From: DASZHA01 sp049644325
GTDB taxonomy: Bacteria > Chloroflexota > Dormibacteria > DASZGP01
Assembly: GCA_049644325.1 (NCBI GenBank)
Contig: JBARRR010000194.1
Location: 1 to 20,142, forward strand
Direction: 5' to 3'
DNA length: 20,142 nt
Of this stretch, positions 1 through 6,871 are shown piece after piece. The notes under the pieces are model-generated. The model saw only the letters and a list, made by a program, of their open reading frames with translations, was not told the origin of the DNA and did no database searches. Position 1 is the stretch's first letter; every line of letters starts with the position of its first letter. Position numbers and translations under genes: made by a program.

Positions 1-1
1 C

Positions 2-1159
2 CTAGAGGACCTCCTCATCGACCGCCGCGGGCGGCTCGACCGCGGCCGCCACCAGCTCCGCAATCTCGGCCGCCGCCGCCGGTCGCCCCACCGTCTCGGC
101 GTGGCCCTGCATACGCTCGAACTCGTCGCGGTCCTCCACCAGGGCATGCCGGACCAGCGACACCAGCTTGCTGACCCGGCGCGCATAGTGGCCGACGCCC
201 TGCTCCAGGACGAAATGCACGTTGCCCTCCTCCTGGCCCGGGACGAAGTGCGTGAGGAAGATCGGCAGCCCAGTGATGAGCGCCTCGGCGATGGTGCCGG
301 GCCCAGCCTTGGTGACGATCGCGTCCGAGGCCTGCATCAGCTCGGGCATGTTCTCGACGAAGCCAAAGACGTGCACCGGCCCCTGGTACTCCCGCGCCGC
401 CAGCCTGGCGCGGAGCTTCTCGTTGCGGCCGCAGACCACCAGCAGCTGCACCCCTAGCCCGGCGGCGTCGAGCGCCTTGGCCTGCGCCGCCAGCCGGCCG
501 GCCCCCTCGCCGCCGGCCACCAGCAGCAGCGTCGGCTGGTCGCTGAAGCCGAGACGGGCGCGCAGGTCCCGCTTGGCCTGGCCGTGCAGCGGACCGGTGA
601 AGCGCGGGTCGACCGGCAGCCCGACCACGTGGACCTTGCGGGCGTCGAGGCCCTTTTTGACGCAGTAGCGGCGCGCCTCACGCGAGGGCACCACCACGAC
701 GTCGGCCTTCTTCGACATCCAGAAGCGGTGAAAGTCGCTCATGTCGGTGATCACGGTGATGAAGGGCACGTCCAGGCCGAGCTTCTCGATCGCCTCGACG
801 ACGAGGTGGTTGGTCAGGGGGTGGAAGGAAACCACCCCGGCAGGGCGCTGGTCGCTGAGGTTGCGGCGGATCCCCGGCCGGAACTGGTTGCCGAGGACGC
901 GGATGGCGGCCCGCGTCATCGCCCGGTTGTCGGTGCCGTGGAAAATCATCCCGTAGGTCCGCGGCATGTGCTTGATCAGCCAGTTGTAGCGGTACACCAG
1001 CCAGCTGAGGAACGGCCTGCTGCCCTCGACGAAAGGGTCCAGCAGCTGGATGTCGAAGCGCCCGGGGTACTCGGTTTCCATCGCCCGCTGCACCGCGGTG
1101 GCGGATGCCCGATGCCCCGCGCCCTGGTCTGAAAAGAGGAACAAAATCCTGGCCGGCAT
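2..1159 (-). CDS. MGDG synthase-like glycosyltransferase (GT28 family)
   Basis: This 385-residue protein resembles the monogalactosyldiacylglycerol synthase / processive diacylglycerol glucosyltransferase group. These enzymes transfer a sugar from a UDP-sugar to diacylglycerol at the inner face of the membrane. The N-terminal MGDG-synthase domain (about 1-165) opens with the characteristic DQGAGHRASA segment at residues 11-20. The C-terminal GT28 half has a glycine-rich strand near 215 (LVAGGEGAG) and the donor-site pattern KAGPGTIAEAL followed by GLPIFLT and GQEEGN. No signal peptide or transmembrane helix is seen, as expected for a peripheral membrane enzyme. The ATG is 26 bases from the divergent acyltransferase gene. 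The length fits the family, and the TAG stop lies at the very edge of the window. The family assignment is firm. The acceptor (diacylglycerol, another lipid or a wall precursor) cannot be read from sequence. Confidence 0.88.
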   Translation of the reverse strand: MPARILFLFSDQGAGHRASATAVQRAMETEYPGRFDIQLLDPFVEGSRPFLSWLVYRYNWLIKHMPRTYGMIFHGTDNRAMTRAAIRVLGNQFRPGIRRNLSDQRPAGVVSFHPLTNHLVVEAIEKLGLDVPFITVITDMSDFHRFWMSKKADVVVVPSREARRYCVKKGLDARKVHVVGLPVDPRFTGPLHGQAKRDLRARLGFSDQPTLLLVAGGEGAGRLAAQAKALDAAGLGVQLLVVCGRNEKLRARLAAREYQGPVHVFGFVENMPELMQASDAIVTKAGPGTIAEALITGLPIFLTHFVPGQEEGNVHFVLEQGVGHYARRVSKLVSLVRHALVEDRDEFERMQGHAETVGRPAAAAEIAELVAAAVEPPAAVDEEVL

Positions 1160-1185
1160 TTGTGCCCGTCATACGATACTTGGGC
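1160..1185. promoter_or_regulatory. Divergent promoter with overlapping -10 elements
   Basis: Only 26 bases separate the ATG at 1159 (minus) from the ATG at 1186 (plus). The sequence ATACGATACT at 1171-1180 holds a plus-strand -10 hexamer, TACGAT (1172-1177), eight bases before the ATG at 1186. It also holds a minus-strand -10, TATCGT (1178-1173), 13 bases before the ATG at 1159. Transcription would start at or a few bases before the rightward ATG, giving a leaderless message. The leftward message would have at most a few untranslated bases. No Shine-Dalgarno sequence precedes 1186. The reading is inferred from position and motif. Confidence 0.55.
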
Positions 1186-2232
1186 ATGTCAGCCACCGCC
1201 GATCGGTCGCGCCCTAACCCGAATGGGGCGCTCGAGGTTGAGGGCTACTCCACCGCCGACGCCTTTGTCAGCCTGCGCGATGAGTGGATCGACCTGGAGA
1301 AGCATGCATCCACCGACAACCTCTTCCTCACCTACATGTGGCAACACTCCTGGTGGCAGGACCTCGGCGACGGCGACGGTCGCGTCCTCGACCTGGTGGC
1401 GTTCCGCGACGCGGGGCGGCTGGTTGGGATCGCGCCGACCTACCAGGAGCAGGCGGGCGGTTTCACCCTGGTGCGTTTCGGTGGCGGCCTCGAGGTCACC
1501 GACTACCTCGGTTTCATGGTCGAGCCCGCTTACGAGAAAGCAGCCGGCCGAACCTTCCTGGAGCGATGTCTGACCCGGCCGGGGTTGGTGCTGGACCTCC
1601 ACTACCTGCGCAGCGATGGGGTGACGCTGAAGGCGATCATCCAGGCCGCCGCCGACCTCGACCGCCGCTTCTCCGTCGAGGAGGAGGAGGTCAGCCCCCG
1701 GATCGAGCTGCCCTCGACGTGGGACGAGTACCTGGCCCGGCTGAGCAAGAAGCACCGCCACGAATTGCGGCGCAAGCGGCGGCGCCTCGAGGACGCCGGC
1801 GGATGGACCATCACCGAGACCAGCCAGGCCACCCTGGCCAACGACCTGGAGGTCTTCTTCGACCTCCACGCCAAGAGCATGCGAGAGAAGGCCGACTTCA
1901 TGACCGAGGACATCAAGACCTTCTTCCGCCACATCTGCGGCCACCTTGAGGAGGAGGGCTGGCTGTCGCTGCGGACCCTGGTCCACAAGGGCCGGCCGCT
2001 GGCCGCGGTCCTGGGGTTCGTCTACCGCGGCACCCGGTTGCTCTACAACTCTGGCTACGACCCGGAATACAACCAGCTGGCGCCCGGGTTCGTACTGATG
2101 ACGGAGGAGATCCGGCTCTCCATCGAGGCCGGTCTCCGTGAAGTCGACTTCCTGCGAGGCAATGAAAAGTACAAGTACGACCTGGGCGCCACCGACCGGC
2201 CGCTGGTCCACCTGACGGTGGAGCTATCGTGA
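1186..2232 (+). CDS. FemAB/BioF2-type GNAT-fold acyltransferase
   Basis: The 348-residue product resembles the GNAT-fold acetyltransferases of the BioF2-like/CelD type (Acetyltransf_6), relatives of FemAB peptidyltransferases. The recognisable core is in the C-terminal half: a basic helix (KKHRHELRRKRRRLEDAG), then FFDLHAKSMREKADF, then strands ending in LRGNEKYKYDLGA. This last segment matches the family's typical closing motif. Members transfer acyl or aminoacyl groups in exopolysaccharide, lipid or wall pathways. The frame is open upstream to an ATG at 1105, but that would overlap the divergent gene. The ATG at 1186 has a -10 hexamer eight bases upstream, so I chose it. The stop overlaps the glycosyltransferase start by four bases (GTGA), so the two are probably co-translated. 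The substrate is unknown. No transmembrane segment is seen. Confidence 0.82.
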   Translation: MSATADRSRPNPNGALEVEGYSTADAFVSLRDEWIDLEKHASTDNLFLTYMWQHSWWQDLGDGDGRVLDLVAFRDAGRLVGIAPTYQEQAGGFTLVRFGGGLEVTDYLGFMVEPAYEKAAGRTFLERCLTRPGLVLDLHYLRSDGVTLKAIIQAAADLDRRFSVEEEEVSPRIELPSTWDEYLARLSKKHRHELRRKRRRLEDAGGWTITETSQATLANDLEVFFDLHAKSMREKADFMTEDIKTFFRHICGHLEEEGWLSLRTLVHKGRPLAAVLGFVYRGTRLLYNSGYDPEYNQLAPGFVLMTEEIRLSIEAGLREVDFLRGNEKYKYDLGATDRPLVHLTVELS

Positions 2233-3512
2233 TTGATACGCGACCGGTGGCGGTGATAACGGCGCACGCGTGCCCCTTCTCGGAGATCGGCGGCGCCGAG
2301 AACGGCGGGATGAGCATCTACGTTCGCGAGGTCACCGCGCGCCTCGCCAAGCGGGGAGTCCCCAGCGTTATCTTCACCCGCAAGGAGGACAGTGGGGCAC
2401 TGGCCCACGTCGACCTTCCCGACAGCTGTCACCTGGTCCACGTCGCCGCCGGGCCGGAGGCGCCCATCAGCAAGAACGCGCTCTTCTATCACATGCCCGA
2501 CTTCTATCGTGGCGTGGCGGCCTGGGCGCGGGACAACGAGGTCAACTTCCGCCTCGTCCACAGCCACTACTGGATCAGCGGCTGGGCCGGCCGCCGGCTC
2601 AGCGGGCTCTGGGGCGTGCCCTGGCTCCACCAGGCCCACACCCTGGCCCGGGTCAAGGACCGCGACCGCCCCGTGGGCGCGACGCAGGAGCCTGACCAGC
2701 GGGTGGCGGTGGAGCTGGAGACCGTGCGCGGCTGCAACCGCCTGGTGGCCCCGACCCAGGTGGAGGTGGAGGATCTCGCCTACCTCTACGGGGCCGACCG
2801 AGACTGCATCTCGGTGGTCCCCCTCGGTGTCGACACCGACGTCTTCCGCGACGTCGACCCCGGCGACCTTCGCACCACGCTCGGCATCCGCCCCGACGAG
2901 AAGGTGATCCTCTTCACCGGGCGGCTGGAGCGGCTCAAGGGCGTGGACACCCTGGTCCACGCGCTGGCCGACATGCTGGCCCGCCGGTCCACGACCGATG
3001 TACGTCTCCTGGTCCTTGGCGAAGACAGCGGCAACGGGCAGGTGGAGGCCGCGGCATATGGCGGCGAGCGCGGCCGCCTGACGGCGCTGGCCCAAGAGCT
3101 CGGCGTCGTCGAGCAGGTCACTTTTGCCGGCAAGGTGCCGCACCACCTGCTGCCTCGGTACTACAGCCTGGCGGACGTCACCGCGCTGCCGTCGCACAGC
3201 GAGTCGTTCGGCCTGGTGGCGATCGAGTCGCAGGCGTGTCGGACCCCGGTGGTCGCCTCGCGCGTCGGCGGCCTGCGACAGCTGGTGATCGACGGCATCA
3301 GCGGGATCACCATCGCCGGCCACGACGTCGCTATGTACGCGGACGCCCTGACACGCATCATCGATGACCCCGAGCTGGCTCGCTCCATGGGCGACGCCGG
3401 CCGTACCGTGGCTGAGGCGTACTCGTGGGAGGCCACCGCCGACCGTCTGCTGGCGGTCTACGAGGACACCGAGGCCTACTACCACAGGGCGGCCACAGCA
3501 CTCCTGGGCTGA
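2229..3512 (+). CDS. GT4-family glycosyltransferase, MshA-like
   Basis: This 427-residue retaining glycosyltransferase has the two-Rossmann GT-B fold of family GT4. The N-terminal half has the GGMSIYVRE motif (about 26-34), the pattern of MshA and sucrose-phosphate-synthase-like enzymes, and HSHYWISGWAGRR, also typical of MshA relatives. The C-terminal half has FTGRLERLKGVD and the donor-binding EX7E motif at E325/E333 (ESFGLVAIE). Together these place it near D-inositol-3-phosphate glycosyltransferase. However, sucrose-phosphate-synthase-like enzymes and general GT4 enzymes share these motifs, so mycothiol synthesis is not established. The GTG start overlaps the upstream stop as GTGA. Its coupling to an acyltransferase, and the divergent lipid glycosyltransferase, suggest work on a glycolipid or surface polysaccharide. 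A small GC-rich hairpin follows the stop. Confidence 0.87.
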   Translation: MIDTRPVAVITAHACPFSEIGGAENGGMSIYVREVTARLAKRGVPSVIFTRKEDSGALAHVDLPDSCHLVHVAAGPEAPISKNALFYHMPDFYRGVAAWARDNEVNFRLVHSHYWISGWAGRRLSGLWGVPWLHQAHTLARVKDRDRPVGATQEPDQRVAVELETVRGCNRLVAPTQVEVEDLAYLYGADRDCISVVPLGVDTDVFRDVDPGDLRTTLGIRPDEKVILFTGRLERLKGVDTLVHALADMLARRSTTDVRLLVLGEDSGNGQVEAAAYGGERGRLTALAQELGVVEQVTFAGKVPHHLLPRYYSLADVTALPSHSESFGLVAIESQACRTPVVASRVGGLRQLVIDGISGITIAGHDVAMYADALTRIIDDPELARSMGDAGRTVAEAYSWEATADRLLAVYEDTEAYYHRAATALLG

Positions 3513-3516
3513 CCCC

Positions 3517-3533
3517 GGCGGGCTGCTCCCGCC
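3517..3533 (+). terminator. Small GC hairpin after the glycosyltransferase gene
   Basis: GGCGGG (3517-3522) and CCCGCC (3528-3533) form a perfect 6-bp stem with a 5-base loop, starting five bases after the TGA. There is no T tract. The downstream gene has its own -10 signal. It could attenuate readthrough but is weak as an intrinsic terminator. Confidence 0.35.
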
Positions 3534-3547
3534 CCCTGGGTGGCTGT

Positions 3548-3560
3548 TACGCTCTGCCTG
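3548..3560 (+). promoter_or_regulatory. Leaderless -10 for the HAD gene
   Basis: TACGCT at 3548-3553 matches TAnnnT and ends seven bases before the ATG at 3561. No ribosome binding site lies between, so the transcript probably begins at the start codon. No convincing -35 element is visible. Confidence 0.45.
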
Positions 3561-4286
3561 ATGCCAAGACCCAACGCGATCTGCTTCGACATGGGCTACA
3601 CCCTGTTGCAGCACGCACCCACAGGGCCTGACCTCTACCTCCGAATCCTGGCCCAGCACGGCCACTCGATCACGGCGGAGGAGCTCGAGGCCGCGGTGCG
3701 GCCGGCGCGCGATTTTTACATCAGGGCGACCCGCGAGGGCCGGCCCTTCGAGTCCTCGATGGAGCTCGCCATCGAATTCTGGGAGGAGTACAACGGCATC
3801 GTCCTGGAGGGCCTCGGCCTGCCCATCGACGTCCACGGCACCCTGGGACAGAAGATCTACACCGCGGCCTGGAGCCCGGCGTCGTGGCGGCTTTTTCCCG
3901 ACGTCATCCCGACCCTTGACGAGCTCCGCCACCAGGGGATACGCATGGCGGTCATCTCGAACTTCGTCGACACCCTGGACGCGGTCTGCGCCAGCCACGG
4001 TCTGAGCCAGTACTTCGACGTCATCCTGCCATCGGTGCAGGCGGGGACGATGAAGCCTGACCCGGAGATCTTTGGCATCGCCCTCCGCCGCCTGGGCGTG
4101 GAGGCGGAGGAGGCGTGGCACGTCGGCGACAACTACTGGGCCGACATCCTCGGCGCCCGTGCCGCCGGCCTTACCGCAGTGCTCGTCGACCGCGAGCGAG
4201 CCGTGCCCCATCCCGACGGCCCGGTGGTGCACTCGCTGGACCAGCTGGTGGGCCTGCTGGCGGAGGCGGAGGAGGAGGCGGCATGA
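3561..4286 (+). CDS. HAD-superfamily hydrolase (subfamily IA-like)
   Basis: This is a 241-residue haloacid-dehalogenase-type phosphohydrolase. Motif I is FDMGYTL with the nucleophile Asp10. Motif II is VISNF. Motif III is the Lys of KPDPEIF. Motif IV is GDNYWADILGA. A helical cap lies between motifs I and II (about 20-110), as in subfamily IA. Residue 12, two positions after the nucleophile and usually the second Asp (acid/base), is Gly here. This DxGxT variant recurs in a HAD branch of uncertain substrate. A GTG at 3540 is also in frame, but the ATG at 3561 has a -10 hexamer just upstream and begins directly before the first beta strand, so it is preferred. The stop overlaps the NlpC/P60 start as ATGA. 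The substrate is not predictable; a sugar phosphate or nucleotide would suit its neighbours. Confidence 0.87.
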   Translation: MPRPNAICFDMGYTLLQHAPTGPDLYLRILAQHGHSITAEELEAAVRPARDFYIRATREGRPFESSMELAIEFWEEYNGIVLEGLGLPIDVHGTLGQKIYTAAWSPASWRLFPDVIPTLDELRHQGIRMAVISNFVDTLDAVCASHGLSQYFDVILPSVQAGTMKPDPEIFGIALRRLGVEAEEAWHVGDNYWADILGARAAGLTAVLVDRERAVPHPDGPVVHSLDQLVGLLAEAEEEAA

Positions 4287-5191
4287 CCGCCAGCACTACC
4301 GCCCTGGCGGCCGACGTGGCCGAGTACGTCGAGAGCCAGGCCTGGATGCCGCTGCGGCTGCTGGACGTCAGGGTTGACGAGCAGGGCGGTGTCCCCGTTG
4401 TCCGTGGCACGGTGCTGACCCCGGGGCAGGGCGCCGCGTTGCGGAAGATCGCGGAGCGCCACACGGCGGGCCTCGATATCCAGGTCATCGGCGACCCGGT
4501 AGCGCGCCTGGAGCAGGCCTGGCTGAAGCTCAGCGTACCAACCCTGGAGGTGTGGCGAGACCCACAGTCCATGGGCCAGGACCAGGCCCGGGCCACCGAG
4601 TACCTCGCCACCGACGGGGCGCTGCGGCTGCTCGGGCGGCTGCGGGGGGCGATGCTGGTGCAGGGCCCGGACCTGACCATCGGCTGGATCGATGAGGCGG
4701 GTGTCGTCGCCACCGACGCAGATGCCTCACGCGCCGACTGGGTGCACCGGGTACGGGCCGCCCCGGGCCAGGCGACCGACCCCGACCCCGCCGTCCAACA
4801 CCCGGACACCGAGGTCCTTGGCCACCTCCTGGCCGCCGGCCGCGAGGCCCTGGACACGCCATACCGCTGGGGCGGGACCACCAGCGCCGGCTACGACTGC
4901 TCGGGCCTGGTGCAGCGCCTGTTCTCGCTGACCACCGGGATCCTCCTGCCCAAGCACACCGGCGACCAGCGCCACGTCGGGGCTCGCGTGGTCGACGGCG
5001 AGCGCCGGGCCGGCGACCTCCTCTTCGCCACTCCCATCGGGCAGAAGGTGGGACACGTCATGCTCGTCACGTCGCCGGATTCAGTGCTGCACGCCTGCCG
5101 CACCGAGCAGCGTGTCATCGAGGAGCGCCTCCAGGACAACGCCAAGCGCTACCAGCACCAGGGGTACCGGCGGCCGGTGCAGCTGCCCTGA
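4283..5191 (+). CDS. NlpC/P60 cysteine peptidase without signal peptide
   Basis: The C-terminal part of this 302-residue protein (about 175-300) is an NlpC/P60 domain, the family of gamma-D-glutamyl-diamino-acid endopeptidases. It has the catalytic Cys206 in GYDCSGLVQR, His258 in GHVMLV, and a third polar residue, probably His270 in LHACRTEQ. The region about 75-140 looks like an SH3b-type beta domain, as in YkfC-like enzymes. No signal peptide or membrane anchor is visible. If the protein stays inside the cell it would cut imported or recycled muropeptides and not the intact wall. The ATG overlaps the HAD stop as ATGA, with a strong purine-rich GGAGGAGGAGG-type ribosome site a few bases upstream. 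A longer in-frame opening to 4115 lies inside the HAD gene and was not used. The next gene is a Mur-type ligase, which supports a peptidoglycan-peptide role. Confidence 0.88.
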   Translation: MTASTTALAADVAEYVESQAWMPLRLLDVRVDEQGGVPVVRGTVLTPGQGAALRKIAERHTAGLDIQVIGDPVARLEQAWLKLSVPTLEVWRDPQSMGQDQARATEYLATDGALRLLGRLRGAMLVQGPDLTIGWIDEAGVVATDADASRADWVHRVRAAPGQATDPDPAVQHPDTEVLGHLLAAGREALDTPYRWGGTTSAGYDCSGLVQRLFSLTTGILLPKHTGDQRHVGARVVDGERRAGDLLFATPIGQKVGHVMLVTSPDSVLHACRTEQRVIEERLQDNAKRYQHQGYRRPVQLP

Positions 5192-6732
5192 AACCAATAG
5201 GCCAGCAGATCGGGTCGTGGGACGACCTTGCAGCCCTGAGACAAGGCTCGGTACACGCTGTCGGCGCCGGGAGCGTGGAGGGCGCCCACCTCCTGCTCTT
5301 CCTCCTCGACCACGGCTTCACCAACCTGGTCGGCCACGACTTCGCCGCCGCCGCTGATTTCGACCGCGCCTTCAACCGCGTCCACATCGGCTGGCCCAGG
5401 GAGGAGCGGGCGGCGATGCTGGCGCGGCTGCACGCCTCGGTCGACCTGCGCTTCCAGGACCGCTACCTCGAGGGCATCGAGGAGGCCGGCGCCATCGCCG
5501 TCACCCAGGGGTGGTACCTGTACGACTCCAACCGAGTCCTGCTGGAGTCAGAGGCACTGCAGTCCCGCTTCTTCAGCCTGGTGCAGCTCTACCTGGCGTT
5601 GGCGCCGGGCACGGTGGTCGGCGTCACCGGCAGCCTGGGCAAGTCGACCACCACCCACCTGCTCGGCGAGATGCTGGTCGCCGGCGGGCGCGACGTCGTA
5701 TTGGCCGGCAATGATCGCCACGGACAGCAGGCGTTGGGGCGGCTGGAGACCGCCGGTGCCGGCAGCATCCTGCTCCTGGAGATCAGCAACCGCCACCTGA
5801 AGGCGCTGGACCGCAGCCCCGACGTCGCGGTGGTGACCAATGTCTTTCCCAACCACCTGGACGAGCACGGCGGCTGGGACGGGTACCTGGAGGCCAAGAC
5901 CGGGCTGGTGCGCCGCCAGTCGCCCGGCGACATCGCGGTACTCAACGCCGACCTCGCCGTCACCCGCGCCATGGTCGGCGCCACCACCGCGGACGTCTTC
6001 TGGTTCGGCCAGACCACGGGCGACCGGGGCGAACGTGGCGTCCGGGTCGAGCCCAGCCGACTGGTCGACATCGGTATGGGCGGCTTCCAGCTGGCAACGC
6101 TGGACATCCCGCTGCCCGGGCGGCACAACATGGACAACGTGGCCGCCGCGGCCACGGCGGCGCTGGCAATGGGGGTGCCGCCGCGCCCCATCCACGAGGC
6201 AGTGCGCCGCTTCCGCGGGCTCAAGCACCGGATCCAGTTTGTCTGGGACTCGGACGGGGTGCGCTTCTACGACGACCTCAACAGCACCACGCCCACCGCC
6301 ACCGAGGCCGCCCTGCGCACCCTGGGCGGCGGCGTGGTCTGGATCTTCGGCGGCGATGACAAGGGCCTGGATGCCTCGAGCCTGGCCGCGGCGGCACGCG
6401 ACGCCGTCAAGGTGGGCCTGGCGCTGCCGGGGGCCGGAACCGACCGCGTGATGGCGCAGCTGCAGGCCGAGGGTGTCGCCGTCGAGGCCGTGCCTGACCT
6501 CGCCGTCGCGGTGGATCGCGCTGTGGCGCTGGCCGCGCCGGGCGACAAGGTGCTGCTCTCGCCGGCCTGTCCCGGCTTTTTCTCCCTGTACTACGTGGGG
6601 ACGTCGGACGACGTCGGCTTCAAGAAGCTGGTGCGTGCGGCAACGCTCGGTGGGGGAGTCCGAGACCAGGAAACGGCGCCCGCCGAAGCGGTGGAGCCTA
6701 CTTCTCCTCCTGCTCGTAAACCTCGACGGTGA
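5188..6732 (+). CDS. MurD-like ligase, probable CTG start
   Basis: This is an ATP-dependent Mur-family amide ligase closest in pattern to MurD, which adds D-Glu to UDP-MurNAc-L-Ala in the cytoplasm. Numbered from CTG 5188 (514 residues), it has an N-terminal Rossmann segment HAVGAGSVEGAH (about 23-34), the P-loop GVTGSLGKSTT (about 145-155), NHLDEHGGWDGYLEAK, PGRHNMDNVAAAA, the C-domain KHRIQFV and DDLNSTTPTAT, and LLSPACPGFFSLY. The usual GTNGKS P-loop reads GSLGKS. The first canonical codon in frame is GTG 5275, but starting there removes the first beta strand and the glycine loop. The open frame upstream contains only non-canonical candidates, of which CTG 5188 overlaps the NlpC stop as CTGA. 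The last 35 bases overlap the convergent LysW-like gene, and the C-terminal tail is Pro/Arg-rich. Whether it is the cell's MurD or a paralogue acting on another acceptor is open. Confidence 0.82.
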   Translation: MKPIGQQIGSWDDLAALRQGSVHAVGAGSVEGAHLLLFLLDHGFTNLVGHDFAAAADFDRAFNRVHIGWPREERAAMLARLHASVDLRFQDRYLEGIEEAGAIAVTQGWYLYDSNRVLLESEALQSRFFSLVQLYLALAPGTVVGVTGSLGKSTTTHLLGEMLVAGGRDVVLAGNDRHGQQALGRLETAGAGSILLLEISNRHLKALDRSPDVAVVTNVFPNHLDEHGGWDGYLEAKTGLVRRQSPGDIAVLNADLAVTRAMVGATTADVFWFGQTTGDRGERGVRVEPSRLVDIGMGGFQLATLDIPLPGRHNMDNVAAAATAALAMGVPPRPIHEAVRRFRGLKHRIQFVWDSDGVRFYDDLNSTTPTATEAALRTLGGGVVWIFGGDDKGLDASSLAAAARDAVKVGLALPGAGTDRVMAQLQAEGVAVEAVPDLAVAVDRAVALAAPGDKVLLSPACPGFFSLYYVGTSDDVGFKKLVRAATLGGGVRDQETAPAEAVEPTSPPARKPRR

Positions 6733-6847
6733 CGGGGTCCGTGCTGATCACCTCGAGGTCGGCGCCGCATCCCGCGCACACCAGGACCTCACCCAAGCGG
6801 GGGTTGGGCTGGTCGATGGGCGCTCCGCATTCGGGACAATTGGCCAT
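6698..6847 (-). CDS. LysW-like zinc-ribbon small protein
   Basis: This 49-residue protein begins MANCPECGAP and has four zinc-ligand cysteines (C4, C7, C24, C27) in two CxxCG knuckles. Between and after them are NPRLGEVLVC, GADLEV and a DP pair. This is the layout of LysW, the amino-group carrier protein of the alpha-aminoadipate lysine route and of LysW-mediated ornithine/arginine synthesis. Canonical LysW ends in an acidic EDWGE-type tail whose terminal Glu carries the amino acid. This protein ends in YEQEEK, so the usual attachment residue is missing or displaced. The ATG follows a TATGAT -10 by eight bases. The 3' end overlaps the convergent Mur ligase gene by 35 bases, and the start is 24 bases from the divergent PLP-enzyme gene. 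The family match is good; a carrier function is uncertain. Confidence 0.78.
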   Translation of the reverse strand: MANCPECGAPIDQPNPRLGEVLVCAGCGADLEVISTDPVTVEVYEQEEK

Positions 6848-6871
6848 GTCCTTCGATCATATCCAAGCCCG
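6848..6871. promoter_or_regulatory. Tight divergent promoter, LysW-like / PLP enzyme
   Basis: The 24 bases between the two start codons hold a good minus-strand -10, TATGAT (6861-6856), eight bases before the ATG at 6847. The overlapping plus-strand candidate TATCCA (6860-6865) is weak and lies six bases before the GTG at 6872. An AAGGA string sits two bases before the LysW-like ATG, too close for a standard ribosome site. Both messages would be leaderless. The minus-strand call is much firmer than the plus-strand one. Confidence 0.5.

Noticed and set aside
1105..1185. Upstream start of the acyltransferase frame
   Set aside because: It would overlap the divergent glycosyltransferase start, and the -10 hexamer lies between the two candidate starts.
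2055..4232. Long minus-strand open frame of 725 codons
   Set aside because: It lies opposite the well-supported GT4 and HAD genes and has no recognisable domain; its length is an effect of high GC in the complementary frame.
4115..4282. Upstream extension of the NlpC/P60 frame
   Set aside because: It is within the HAD coding region; ATG 4283 has a strong ribosome site and the typical ATGA overlap.
4171..4881. Minus-strand open frame of 236 codons
   Set aside because: It is antisense to the HAD and NlpC/P60 genes, with Ser/Arg/Pro-rich shadow composition.
6473..6871. Upstream extension of the PLP-enzyme frame
   Set aside because: It runs through the Mur ligase and LysW-like genes and has no homology; the domain begins at GTG 6872.
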